Shown: positions 53,641 to 62,274 of the stretch, piece after piece
Numbering within the stretch: the stretch's first letter is position 1
Layout of the letters: the number at the start of each line of letters is the position of its first letter
Assembly: GCF_023701525.1 (NCBI RefSeq)
Contig: NZ_JAMQAW010000025.1
Coordinates: forward strand, 32,425-96,424
Direction of reading: 5' to 3'
Length of the DNA stretch: 64,000 bases
Origin: Streptomyces albipurpureus
GTDB lineage: Bacteria > Actinomycetota > Actinomycetes > Streptomycetales > Streptomycetaceae
Program-made: the position numbers and the translations under genes
Notes under the pieces: generated by a model
Seen by the model: only the letters and a program-made list of their open reading frames with translations
Told to the model about the DNA's origin: nothing
Database searches by the model: none

Positions 53641-53845
53641 CTACTGCGGCCGCGTTCCGTCGGACACAGCGCTGGGCACCGGGGCATAGCCGGCGGCTCG
53701 CGTGGTGAAGGTTCCCCGGCCCTGGGTCCGGCCGCGCAGCCGGGATGCGTACCCGAACAACTCGACCAGCGGCACGGTTGCCGTGATCCAACGGGTGCAG
53801 CGCGCGGCCGAATCGAGTAGCAGGGGAAGCAGCGCCCGGTGGTGG
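53641..53845 (-). pseudogene. Remnant of elongation factor G C-terminus
   Basis: The minus-strand frame reads TATVPLVELFGYASRLR, then TQGRGTF, and stops at 53641. This is the end of domain V of EF-G (compare [23 protein letters not shown]). About 60 codons survive and the 5' part is missing, replaced by the deaminase gene end. Not a housekeeping fusA. Confidence 0.65.
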
Positions 53846-54343
53846 TCAGGCGGAGGGGCTGCCCGCCACCCGACGCTCGCCGCCGTTGTGTTGCTGCCAT
53901 GCCTTGTGCACATCGAGGGCCGCGTCGCGGGCGTCATAGCGCATCGGCAGCCGACGATCGGTGTGGTGCAGGGCGAACTCCGCGTAGAGGGTGTCCAGTT
54001 CGAAGTACTTCCGGTCGTCTACGTAGTGTGCCTCGTAGGCGTCACGGGTGGCGAGGAAGACAACCTCGTCGGGCGAGCAGTAGTACAGGGCACCCAGGCA
54101 CATGGGGCAGGGGTGGGCGAGTACATAGACGGTGGTGCCGGTCAGATGCTCGGTGCCCAACTTGGTGCACGCATCGCGGATGGCGAGGATCTCGGCGTGC
54201 GCGGTGGGGTCATGGGTCTGGGCGACCCGGTTGGGGCTCTCGGCGAGGATCTTCCCGGCACGGACGATGACCGTCGCGAACGGCCGACCGCCTTCGTCGA
54301 CGTTGCGGCGGGCCAGATCGATGGTGTGCTGGGCGAAGTCCAT
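53846..54343 (-). CDS. Nucleoside deaminase (cytidine/deoxycytidylate deaminase superfamily)
   Basis: This 165-residue zinc deaminase has HAE at 49-51 and PCPMC at 78-82 (C79, C82), the canonical zinc ligands and catalytic Glu51. DPTAHAEILAIRDACT and PDEVVFLATRDAYEAHYVDDRKY resemble guanine deaminase and related enzymes. Substrate (guanine, cytosine or other) is not determined. It lies 140 bp downstream of cynS on the same strand and could be cotranscribed. Confidence 0.87.
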   Translation of the reverse strand: MDFAQHTIDLARRNVDEGGRPFATVIVRAGKILAESPNRVAQTHDPTAHAEILAIRDACTKLGTEHLTGTTVYVLAHPCPMCLGALYYCSPDEVVFLATRDAYEAHYVDDRKYFELDTLYAEFALHHTDRRLPMRYDARDAALDVHKAWQQHNGGERRVAGSPSA

Positions 54344-54483
54344 GAGTGCTCCGGTGCGTGCCAGGGTCGCCAGCGGTCAGCGCGGACGGCGTGCGGAAAG
54401 TGTGGGCGGGACGTAGTCAGGAGTGCGCACGGCTGGGCGGGACAGCGGAGGTCCGGCCCAGCCGTTTGCGATGATCGGGTGGG

Positions 54484-54954
54484 TTAGAAGGGCTTGTTGG
54501 GGAGGTACTTGCCGTCCAGGGTGATCACCGCGCGCTCGCCGCCCTCGGGGTCGGCGACCTTCCGCACATCGAGCTTGAAGTTGATGGCGCTGATGATGCC
54601 ATCGCCGAACTGCTCGTGCACCAGGGCCTTGAGCGTGGTTCCGTAGACCTGAAGCATCTCGTAGAAGCGGTAGATGGTCGGGTCCGTGGGGATGCCGCCT
54701 TCGATGGAACCGCGCATCGGGACGGTCTGCAGCAGCGTCACGGCGTCGTCGTCCAGCTCCAGCAGCTCGGCCACGGCCCGCGCGGCTGACTGCGGCAGTG
54801 GGTGCTGGCCGAGCAGTGCGGCGGTGACGAAGGCGACCGAGAGGCCGGTGGTGTCGGCGATCTGCTGCCAGGAGACGTCCTTACGCGTCTTGGCTTCGAC
54901 GGTGGTGATCGCGAGCTGCTGGCGGGCGGTGGGGTCAAACTGTGCGTGGATCAT
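54484..54954 (-). CDS. cynS: Cyanate hydratase (cyanase)
   Basis: This 156-residue protein has the full cyanase signature, with catalytic Arg96, Glu99 and Ser122 (RFYEML, GIISAINF) at positions matching E. coli numbering, and an N-terminal helical domain. It converts cyanate and bicarbonate to ammonia and CO2 in the cytoplasm. AAGGAG precedes the ATG. It follows a carbonic anhydrase gene, which recycles the bicarbonate, as in cynTS. Confidence 0.95.
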   Translation of the reverse strand: MIHAQFDPTARQQLAITTVEAKTRKDVSWQQIADTTGLSVAFVTAALLGQHPLPQSAARAVAELLELDDDAVTLLQTVPMRGSIEGGIPTDPTIYRFYEMLQVYGTTLKALVHEQFGDGIISAINFKLDVRKVADPEGGERAVITLDGKYLPNKPF

Positions 54955-55048
54955 GCGAGAGCTCCTTCTGGAGTGGTCTGCACCCATCGAACGAGGGGCG
55001 GGGGATCGCGGTCCGTACGCCACCAGGGGTACGGGTTGGGGGGCGGGG

Positions 55049-55657
55049 TCAGCTGGCGGCAAGGGCGGCAGAGCGCCCCGTGGCAGGGTCGAGTTCTTCG
55101 ACGGTGCCGGTGGCGATGTCAAAGGTCCAGCCGTGCAGGCGGACCGTCTGGCGCGCCAGCGCGCGGGCCACCGATGGATGGGTGACCAGGTTCGCCAGCT
55201 GGGCGAGAACGTTCTCCCGCACCAGGGCGGCGACCTTGTCCTCGTCGCCGGTGGGCACCGTGCGGGCCTGGGAGGCGTCCGCGTGGCGCAGCCAGTCCCC
55301 GATGGAGGGCAGTGCGGTGAGGTCATGCTGCTCAGCGAGGGCGGTCATGGCACCACAGGCGGAGTGTCCGCACACGATGATGTCGGCCACGCCGAGAACC
55401 GCGACGGCGTACTCAACGCTCGCGGCAACACCGTCCGCTCCCGAAGTGTGAGCTGGTACCAGGTTGCCCGCGGTGCGGATGACGAACAACTCGCCGGGGT
55501 CCTGCTGTGTGATCAGTTCAGGCACCACCCGGGCGTCCGAGCAGCTGATGAAGAGCGTGCTGGGCCGGTGGGTGGTGGCGAGGTGCTGGTACAGCTCCGC
55601 CTGGGCGGGAAAGACATCGTGGTGGAAGCGGCGGATTCCGTCGGCGAGGTGGTGCAT
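55049..55657 (-). CDS. cynT: Beta-carbonic anhydrase of cyanate module
   Basis: This 202-residue beta-class enzyme has zinc ligands Cys39, His98 and Cys101 and the Asp41-Arg43 dyad (CSDAR, GHSACG). It hydrates CO2 to bicarbonate, preventing depletion by cyanase. ATG 55657 follows GGAAGG. Divergent LysR gene and downstream cynS identify it as CynT. Confidence 0.92.
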   Translation of the reverse strand: MHHLADGIRRFHHDVFPAQAELYQHLATTHRPSTLFISCSDARVVPELITQQDPGELFVIRTAGNLVPAHTSGADGVAASVEYAVAVLGVADIIVCGHSACGAMTALAEQHDLTALPSIGDWLRHADASQARTVPTGDEDKVAALVRENVLAQLANLVTHPSVARALARQTVRLHGWTFDIATGTVEELDPATGRSAALAAS

Positions 55658-55756
55658 GGCCTTCCTTCCTTCGGTCGGTATGTCGGTGGGGGCCGACGTG
55701 CTCAACCATGCATGACCTCTACCTATAGCGTCCAAGACGCCATACCCATGAGACCC

Positions 55757-55771
55757 ATAGATGTCATCTAT
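55757..55771. promoter_or_regulatory. LysR-type dyad between cynR- and cynT-like genes
   Basis: ATAGATG-T-CATCTAT is a perfect 15-bp palindrome with central T, 14 bp before the LysR start and in the 127-bp gap before cynT. It fits a T-N11-A LysR site. Confidence 0.6.
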
Positions 55772-55784
55772 ATAGTGGTGTTCC

Positions 55785-56750
55785 ATGAGTCCCGAGCTGC
55801 GCCATCTGCGCTATCTCCTCGCTGTCGCCGAACACGCCAGCTTCACCCGCGCCGCCGAAGAGCTCCATATCTCCCAGCCGACCCTGTCCCAGCAGATCCG
55901 CCAGTTGGAGAAGACCCTGGGGGTCCAGCTCCTTGACCGCACCGGTCGCACCGTGCGACTGACGGACGCCGGTGAGACCTATCTGGCCTATGCACGCCGG
56001 GCCCTCCGCGACCTCGCCGCCGGGGAACGCGCGATCGTCGATGTGCAGGACCTCACCAGGGGCCAGCTGAGGCTTGCCATGACACCCACCTTCACGGCCT
56101 ATCTCATCGGCCCGCTGGTCGCCGAGTTCCACACCCTGCACCCCACCCTGACCATCAAGGTCCAGGAGATGACCCAGGACCGCATCGAAGCCGCCCTGCT
56201 CCGCGATGAAATCGACCTCGGCATCGCCTTCGGTACGACCCATCTGGCGGGCGTGGAGGGCAGTGCCCTCTTCACGGAGGAACTCAGCGTGGTCATCGGC
56301 TCCGGCCATCCGTACAGCGGACACACCCGGCCGTTGCCCGCCGAGGAGCTGACGGATCAGCCACTCGCCCTGCTCAGCGGTGATTTCGCCACCCGCGGCC
56401 ATATCGACGCCTACTTCGCCACGCAGCGGGCCGAACCGCTGGTCGCGGTGGAGGCCAACTCCATCAGCGCCCTCACCGAAATCGTCCAACGCACCAGCCT
56501 GGCGACCGTGCTCCCCCACGCCATCACCCAGAGCCACCCCGACCTGCACCCCATCCCGCTCACCCCCACACTCCCCGCCCGCACCGTCAGCCTGCTGCGT
56601 CGTGAGAGCGCCTACACCAGCGCCGCCTCCCGGGCCTTCACCCGCCTCGCACACCGGTGGGCGCGCGAACACTCCCGCGCGCAGGAGGTCCCGGCGGGCG
56701 CGGGGAAGGGCGGAGAGCCGCCCACGGGCACCGCCCGCCAGGAGGCGTAG
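55785..56750 (+). CDS. LysR-family regulator, CynR-like
   Basis: This 321-residue LysR protein has its HTH at 1-60 (RHLRYLLAVAEHASFTRAAEELHISQPTLSQQ) and a periplasmic-binding-like effector domain. It is divergent from the cynT-cynS genes, so it probably activates them with cyanate as coinducer, as CynR does. The C-terminal 30 residues are a low-complexity extension. Confidence 0.88.
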   Translation: MSPELRHLRYLLAVAEHASFTRAAEELHISQPTLSQQIRQLEKTLGVQLLDRTGRTVRLTDAGETYLAYARRALRDLAAGERAIVDVQDLTRGQLRLAMTPTFTAYLIGPLVAEFHTLHPTLTIKVQEMTQDRIEAALLRDEIDLGIAFGTTHLAGVEGSALFTEELSVVIGSGHPYSGHTRPLPAEELTDQPLALLSGDFATRGHIDAYFATQRAEPLVAVEANSISALTEIVQRTSLATVLPHAITQSHPDLHPIPLTPTLPARTVSLLRRESAYTSAASRAFTRLAHRWAREHSRAQEVPAGAGKGGEPPTGTARQEA

Positions 56751-56854
56751 AGCAGCCGCGTCAGGGACGTTCCGGCGCTGAGTACGACCACATGACCCTT
56801 CCGGTCTGCGGCGCCTCCTCCTCCCCACCACCACCCCGCGGAGGCAGCGCCCTT

Positions 56855-56878
56855 GACCCTCACATCGGTGTGAATGTC
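56855..56878. promoter_or_regulatory. MerR-type operator/promoter of MFS gene
   Basis: A 24-bp dyad, GACCCTCAC-atcggt-GTGAATGTC, lies in a promoter with -35 TTGACC (56853-56858) and a 19-20 bp spacer before TAGCCT. Long spacers with central dyads are typical of MerR targets. It shares layout with 58854-58877 at the merR gene. Confidence 0.65.
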
Positions 56879-56908
56879 TAGCCTTCCCCACACCAATGGA
56901 ACGAGCGG

Positions 56909-58501
56909 GTGGGGAGTGGACGAGCGGTGTCCTATGTTGGTGCGACCCGGGCAGGACGACGCGAATGGGCAGGGTTGGGGGTGTTGGCTCTGCCCACAGT
57001 GGTGTTGTCCATGGATCTCACGGTGCTCCATCTCGCGGCTCCGGCCGTGAGCGCCGACTTACGGCCCAGCGGTGGCCAGCTTCTGTGGATTCTGGACATC
57101 TACGGGTTCCTGGTCGCGGGGTCTCTCATCACGATGGGAACCCTGGGTGATCGGATCGGCCGGCGTCGCCTTCTACTCCTCGGAGCAGGCGCTTTCATCG
57201 TGGCCTCCCTGATGGCCGCATTCGCGCCCAGTGCCGAGCTGTTGATTCTGGCCAGAGCGCTGCTCGGAGTCGCCGGGGCGACCCTGATGCCGTCGACTCT
57301 CGCGCTCTTGACCGGTATGTTCCCCGATCCTGTCCAACGCTCCTTCGCCATCGCCGGCTGGATGACCTGCTTCACCGTGGGAGAGGCCATCGGCCCGCTG
57401 GTCGGCGGGATACTGCTGGAGTGGTTCTGGTGGGGTTCGGTCTTTGTCATCGGGGTTCCGGTGATGCTGTTGCTGCTGGTCACCGGGCCACTGCTGCTGC
57501 CCGAGCATCGCGACACGGCAGCGCCAGGGCGACTCGACCCACTGAGCGTCGGTCTGTCGTTGGTGGCGGCCCTGTCGATCGTCTACGGGGCGAAGCAATT
57601 GGCCGGGACGGGGCTGGGTTGGTTCCCCTTGCTCTCGATACTCGTCGGATCACTGTCCGGCGTGGTGTTCGTACGGAGACAACGCACCCTGTCCGCGCCC
57701 CTGCTGGACCTGGGCCTGTTGAAGCTGGCCGGATTCCGTGCGGCGTTGGGGACACAGACCCTGGCCGTGTGTGCGGTTGCCGGTTCGCAACTGCTGGTCA
57801 TTCAGTACTTCCAGGCGGTCCTGGGGCTCTCCCCGCTGGCGGCGGGGCTGTGGACGGTTCCCTCCGTGGTACTCGGCATCGGGGCTACCCTGCTGGCGCC
57901 GAGGCTGGCCCGACGGCTGGGGCCGGGGGTGGTGATCAGCACGGGCCTGTTCACGGCCGCAGTCGGCGCGGCCATGATCGTCCTCACGGCCCACCAAGCC
58001 AGCTTGGCCTGGACCGTGAGCAGTTTCTCGATCCTCTACACCGGTGTGACACCGACACTCGCCCTGACCACCGACCATATGGTGGGGGCGGCACCACCGG
58101 CCCGAGCCGGGGCGGCGTCGGGGCTCTCCCAGAGTGGTGCGGAGTTGGGCCTAGCGGCGGGGATGGCACTCCTCGGCAGCGTCGCCATGGCGGTCTACCA
58201 GGCCCGGCTGGCCACCTCGGCTCCGGCAGGCCTGGACCACAGGTCGCTCTTGGAGTCGCAGGAAACCGTGGGCGGTGCCCTCGATGTGGCCGAACGGCAC
58301 CCTGGCGAAGTGGGGAACGCCCTCCGGGCTGCGATCGACCTCGCCGTTTCCCACGGTCTCCAAACGGCCGCCGTGCTCGCCATGGCGGGTTTCCTCGGCG
58401 CGGCCCTGCTGGCCGCGATCAGTCTTCGTGACCGTGGGACATCGACAGCCGGCCCGGGCCCTGTTGGGAACCCGGATCACCCGAAGGAGCTGCGGCGATG
58501 A
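56909..58501 (+). CDS. MFS multidrug exporter, DHA2 (14-TMS) family
   Basis: This 530-residue transporter has about 14 TM helices. Motif A (GTLGDRIGRRRLL near 77-89) and motif C-type (GEAIGPLVGG) sequences mark the DHA2/QacA-EmrB family. It probably uses proton antiport to export toxic compounds. GTG 56909 is used; GTG 56927 is equally possible. A MerR-type operator lies upstream and the convergent MerR gene overlaps its 3' end, so the pair is likely a ligand-activated efflux unit. Confidence 0.9.
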   Translation: MGSGRAVSYVGATRAGRREWAGLGVLALPTVVLSMDLTVLHLAAPAVSADLRPSGGQLLWILDIYGFLVAGSLITMGTLGDRIGRRRLLLLGAGAFIVASLMAAFAPSAELLILARALLGVAGATLMPSTLALLTGMFPDPVQRSFAIAGWMTCFTVGEAIGPLVGGILLEWFWWGSVFVIGVPVMLLLLVTGPLLLPEHRDTAAPGRLDPLSVGLSLVAALSIVYGAKQLAGTGLGWFPLLSILVGSLSGVVFVRRQRTLSAPLLDLGLLKLAGFRAALGTQTLAVCAVAGSQLLVIQYFQAVLGLSPLAAGLWTVPSVVLGIGATLLAPRLARRLGPGVVISTGLFTAAVGAAMIVLTAHQASLAWTVSSFSILYTGVTPTLALTTDHMVGAAPPARAGAASGLSQSGAELGLAAGMALLGSVAMAVYQARLATSAPAGLDHRSLLESQETVGGALDVAERHPGEVGNALRAAIDLAVSHGLQTAAVLAMAGFLGAALLAAISLRDRGTSTAGPGPVGNPDHPKELRR

Positions 58502-58832
58502 CCGCGTCCAACGTCTCGATGGACGACCTGAGGTCAACCATCGCATCGCTCATCCGTGCCCGCGCCCGATAGAGATCCGGAAGCATCTCAGCACAAGTCG
58601 GCACCAGATGAGGTGCACCGTCCTGGAAGCACGGCAGGATCTGAGCGATCAACGCGGTGTTGAGTCCGGCCGCCAGTAGGCTTCTGATCCGGTACACGGT
58701 CGCGATGTCGTCATGGTGATAGGCGCGGTATCCACTCGGACGTCGTTCCGGCGCGAGCAGCCCCTGCTCCTCGTAGTAGCGCAGCAGTCGCTCGCTGACC
58801 CCGGTCCGTTGCGAAAGCTCACCGATGCGCAC
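58419..58832 (-). CDS. MerR-family regulator of MFS exporter
   Basis: This 137-residue MerR protein has the winged helix (RIGELSQRTGVSERLLRYYEEQGLL at 2-26), a second helix pair and a coiled dimer helix (about 80-110). It overlaps the convergent MFS gene at its 3' end by 83 bp. The same 24-bp dyad lies upstream of both genes, supporting an autoregulated activator of efflux. No metal-binding cysteine pair typical of metal-sensing MerR is apparent, so an organic ligand is more likely. Confidence 0.88.
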   Translation of the reverse strand: MRIGELSQRTGVSERLLRYYEEQGLLAPERRPSGYRAYHHDDIATVYRIRSLLAAGLNTALIAQILPCFQDGAPHLVPTCAEMLPDLYRARARMSDAMVDLRSSIETLDAVIAAAPSGDPGSQQGPGRLSMSHGHED

Positions 58833-59233
58833 GTGTCCTCACTGTCCCCAGCTGACGCTCACATGACCGTGAGAGTCTACCGCCGGGGCAATCGGCACGA
58901 CCGATCCGATAAGGCCCCGCCCTCGCCACCGCCCTGGCTCTCGTGATGCCCTTCGGCTTCGGCGGAAGGGAGCGGACCGAAGCCGAGTACGCCGCGTTGC
59001 TCCATCGGCCGGCTTCGAACTGCCGCGCACCATCGCGCTCGACGCGCCCGGTAGACACATCCTCGAAGCCCAACCCCGCTGACTCCTCGTCCTCGAAACG
59101 ACCTCTGCGGCGTTCTGGCCGCTGTCCGCCGCCAGCAGGCTGCGGCCCAGTCGGACGCCCCCGAGCTCAGGCAGGGACCTCCCCCAAGGCCACCCGGGGG
59201 GTCTCCCCTACCGCGAGCCCTGAGTGAGCTCCG
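58833..59233. other. Intergenic region with MerR operator
   Basis: Only the MerR dyad at 58854-58877 is recognised. The rest holds nothing supported. Confidence 0.5.
58854..58877. promoter_or_regulatory. MerR-type operator of the merR gene
   Basis: GACGCTCAC-atgacc-GTGAGAGTC, a 24-bp dyad 21 bp upstream of the merR start. Same length and half-site CTCAC/GTGA as the MFS site. Confidence 0.65.
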
Positions 59234-60013
59234 TCATGGAGCGAGCAGATGCCGGTCGAACACCGCTCGGCGGTGGTGAACGTACTCGGCATCGGCGAGG
59301 TACTGGGTGTGGTGCCCGTCAGCCAGATGTCTGGCGAAGGAGGCGTTGCCCGCGGCGGCCTGGGAGCGCATCAAGCTCACGACGGCATGGAGACGGGCCA
59401 CCACCGCGTCGACCAGGCCTGCGCGTCCCATCGGATCGAGCCCGTAGCGGTCGCAGAAGATCCGAGTGCGCCGGGCCTGCTCCTCGGCGGTGCCAAAACC
59501 ATCGGTGTTGGTGGGGGCGGTCATGGGAGCCCACCGGTAGACCGCGTAGGCGACATCCCACAGGCGGGGAGCCGGGTGGGCCGTGTCGAAGTCAATGATC
59601 CCGACCACCTTCGTACCGTTCAGAACGCAGTTGTGAGGGCCGTAGTCCCCATGGCAGATGACCTCGACCGGTGTCCTGGCCGGAAGCATCCAGCCCTCGG
59701 GGGCGTCCACGGCAAGGCCAACCGTATGGTCGTGGAACGCGCGCAGCAGCTCAGCCGCGCTTTCGAGGGCTTCCAAGGACGCGGCAGCCGGTGTGGCCGG
59801 GTAGTCACTGACCTCACCCGGGATGAAATCCAGCACCTCGAAGCCGTCCGTCGTCACCTCGTGGATGCTCGGCGCTGCCGTGAACCCCTGCTTCCGCAGA
59901 TGGCGCAGCAGTCCGTGAACCCTTGGGGACCATGGCCCGGTCGGCCGTAAGACGGTCGCGCCCATGCGTATGACCTCGTTGACGCCGCCGGCAAGGATCT
60001 CGCGATCAGGCAT
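59234..60013 (-). CDS. Aminoglycoside phosphotransferase-like kinase
   Basis: This 259-residue protein has the APH catalytic loop HGDYGPHN at 121-128 (Asp123, Asn128) and the metal-binding IDFD at 140-143 (Asp141, Asp143). The N-terminal lobe starts GVNEVIRMGATVLRP. It phosphorylates small molecules or sugars using ATP; antibiotic resistance is one possibility but not implied by sequence alone. ATG 60013 is preferred; GTG 60037 is possible. It is monocistronic. Confidence 0.85.
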   Translation of the reverse strand: MPDREILAGGVNEVIRMGATVLRPTGPWSPRVHGLLRHLRKQGFTAAPSIHEVTTDGFEVLDFIPGEVSDYPATPAAASLEALESAAELLRAFHDHTVGLAVDAPEGWMLPARTPVEVICHGDYGPHNCVLNGTKVVGIIDFDTAHPAPRLWDVAYAVYRWAPMTAPTNTDGFGTAEEQARRTRIFCDRYGLDPMGRAGLVDAVVARLHAVVSLMRSQAAAGNASFARHLADGHHTQYLADAEYVHHRRAVFDRHLLAP

Positions 60014-60432
60014 TCCCCGGTCCTCTCTGGTGGCCACGACCCTTCGTGGTCGGCCTGCCGCGTGTCATGGTGGCCCGGTCGCCCTCGTTTGGCGAAGTGT
60101 TTCACCACGTGATCCGCCGGGGAGCCGTTCATCGTGGGGCACCTGCGCCCGGGCTCCGTCCCCCACCAGCCAGCGCGTCGGCATCCCCCATCGCCCGCCC
60201 TCACCCTGCCACCGCTCCGGCCGCCGACCGGAGCCGGGACGGTCCGGAACACCGCGGCTGAAGGAGTACTCCGCCAGCGGGACCTCGCACCGAAGCGCCA
60301 GTCGATGGAACGGGACCCTCCGAAACCGGTGGGGCACTCTATGTAATATGTGCTGCTAATACATGGTTAAGCGGGATATATGGAGCACAATCGACAGTGG
60401 GGGCTGAAGCCTTATGCCCGGAAGGTGATCTG
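60014..60432. other. Divergent intergenic region
   Basis: Contains an AT-rich stretch at about 60340-60385 that probably carries the HtpX promoter. No gene is supported. Confidence 0.5.
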
Positions 60433-61347
60433 ATGGCAGCACATCGGAGTCGATCCCGCTTCGCTGCGGACCGGGGACTCACCACCCGCATGGTGACCAC
60501 GATGTTCTTCATCGGCCTGCTCTATGTGGTCTTCGTGGGCGTGTTGGTCGCGCTGCTGAGCAACGCCTGGCCGTTCATTCTGGTGATCGCCGGCGGACTG
60601 TTCATCGCCCAGTTCTGGTTCAGCGACCGCATTGTCGAGTACAGCATGGGAGCGCGGGTCGTCACCCCTGAGGAAGCACCCGAGCTCCATGGTGCGGTCG
60701 ATCGCGTGTGCGCCCTCGCCGACATGGCCAAACCCAGAGTGGCGATAGCGAACAGCGACGTGCCCAACGCGTTCGCCACGGGACGCAATGAGCGGACGGC
60801 CCTGGTCTGCGCCACCACGGGGCTGCTGCGCCGCCTGGAGCCCGAAGAGCTGGAGGGCGTACTCGCCCATGAGCTGTCCCACGTCGCGCACCGCGATGTG
60901 GCCGTGATGACGATCGCTTCCTTCCTGGGAGTCCTGGCCGGGTTGATCACGCGAGCCACCCTCTGGGGCAGTGTGGGGCGCGCCGGCCGCAACGGCAATG
61001 CGGCCCTCCTGATGATCCTGATCCCGGTGATCAGCGCCGCTGTCTACGCGGTGAGCTTCCTGCTGACGCGACTGCTGTCCCGCTATCGGGAGCTCTCCGC
61101 CGACCGAGCCGCCGCCCTACTGACCGGACGGCCGTCCGCCCTCGCGTCCGCGCTCACCAAGGTGACGGGGGACATGGCGCGAATCCCCACCCAGGACCTG
61201 CGCAAGGCAGAGCCCTACAACGCCTTCTGGTTCGCGCCCGCCTTCTCATCACGGGAGAGCCTGGCGCGATTGCTCTCGTCCCACCCCTCGCTGGAGAAGC
61301 GTTTGGAACAGCTGGGCAGGATCTCCGCCGAGCTGGCCCGGCCCTGA
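60433..61347 (+). CDS. htpX: HtpX-type membrane zinc metalloprotease (M48)
   Basis: This 304-residue M48 peptidase has the zinc motif HELSH at 146-150 and a downstream Glu in YRELSADRAAA near 218. Two N-terminal TM helices span 22-62 and more span about 155-200. It degrades misfolded membrane proteins with a cytoplasmic active site. ATG 60433 follows GGAAGGTG; the upstream in-frame start at 60397 lacks a site. It is followed 57 bp later by pspAB. Confidence 0.92.
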   Translation: MAAHRSRSRFAADRGLTTRMVTTMFFIGLLYVVFVGVLVALLSNAWPFILVIAGGLFIAQFWFSDRIVEYSMGARVVTPEEAPELHGAVDRVCALADMAKPRVAIANSDVPNAFATGRNERTALVCATTGLLRRLEPEELEGVLAHELSHVAHRDVAVMTIASFLGVLAGLITRATLWGSVGRAGRNGNAALLMILIPVISAAVYAVSFLLTRLLSRYRELSADRAAALLTGRPSALASALTKVTGDMARIPTQDLRKAEPYNAFWFAPAFSSRESLARLLSSHPSLEKRLEQLGRISAELARP

Positions 61348-61404
61348 CCACCCCCGACCGCTGGAGTGCAGACGGTCGCCGACTTCCGACGGAGGTGTGC
61401 TGCC

Positions 61405-61998
61405 TTGGGATTCCTTGATGCCATCCTCGGTCGGAGCAAGCTCATACGCCCGGATCTCGATCGATTGTTCGCCTTGCCGTCGACGGCGATCACCCTCCAG
61501 GCGGGGGCAGGCCTCACACCCACCGGGCAGGGTTCGGTCTGCTTCGCGAGTGTGGAGGGCGGCGCGTTCCTCCAGCTCCAGCAGGACGTACAGGAGCTGC
61601 TGGATGCCGATACGCCTCACGGTGGTGTGCCGGTCGAGTTCAGTCAGGACGGCTACGGGTACTCATGGCTACGCGTCCGCCATCCGGCTGAGGACACGGT
61701 TTCGCTGGTCAACGATCTTCATACGGTGAATACCCTGCTTCAGGACGCGGGGTTCGGCACGCACCTGCTGTGTTCGCTGATCTCGTTCCGGGATGCGACG
61801 AGCGACCGTCAGCTGGCCTTGGTCTATCTCTACAAGCGGGGCACCTTCTATCCTTTCGCGCCGCTGCCGGGTGCCGAGGACCGAAGGGACTCAGCGCTGG
61901 AGCTCCAGATCCGAGCACTGCTGGCGGAGGATCTACCGATGGAGTCTGATCTGGCTCGCTGGTTTCCGCTCTGGGGCGCCCCAGGCCTGGAGATCTGA
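61405..61998 (+). CDS. pspAB: PspA-associated protein PspAB
   Basis: This 197-residue protein is the actinobacterial PspAB: GFLDAILGRSKLIRPDLDRLFALPS at the N-terminus, GFGTHLLCSLISFRD near 120-134, and LALVYLYKRGTFYPFAPLPG near 143-162. It accompanies the PspA membrane-stress system and often lies beside htpX, as here. TTG 61405 is preferred because GGAGG lies 9 nt upstream and the family begins there; GTG 61366 opens the frame. Exact role unknown. Confidence 0.88.
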   Translation: MGFLDAILGRSKLIRPDLDRLFALPSTAITLQAGAGLTPTGQGSVCFASVEGGAFLQLQQDVQELLDADTPHGGVPVEFSQDGYGYSWLRVRHPAEDTVSLVNDLHTVNTLLQDAGFGTHLLCSLISFRDATSDRQLALVYLYKRGTFYPFAPLPGAEDRRDSALELQIRALLAEDLPMESDLARWFPLWGAPGLEI

Positions 61999-62022
61999 CG
62001 CCCGCAGGCGCTCTTACCACAA

Positions 62023-62262
62023 TCAGCACCCAACGGCCTTGGTACTGGCCAATGATGACTGGTATTCAACTCTGCACTCGGTTTCTAGCCAACGTTGGTC
62101 TTCTTGAGGGCTCACGGACAACCCAACGACACCCTCACCCCCTCTGGAGGGGTAGGCGGGTCGGATGGACAGCCCGCGTCCGTCGGCCATGAGCAGTGTG
62201 ACCAACTGCCCCGCGCCAACGGTTTCAGACCATGTCCCGATGACTTTCACAACGCTTGACAT
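62023..62262 (-). CDS. Weak small ORF between pspAB and LOX genes
   Basis: A 79-codon frame divergent from the lysyl-oxidase-like gene (starts 12 bp apart). No ribosome-binding site and no domain. Modest coding bias. Confidence 0.22.
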   Translation of the reverse strand: MSSVVKVIGTWSETVGAGQLVTLLMADGRGLSIRPAYPSRGGEGVVGLSVSPQEDQRWLETECRVEYQSSLASTKAVGC

Positions 62263-62274
62263 AAGCGAGGACCG

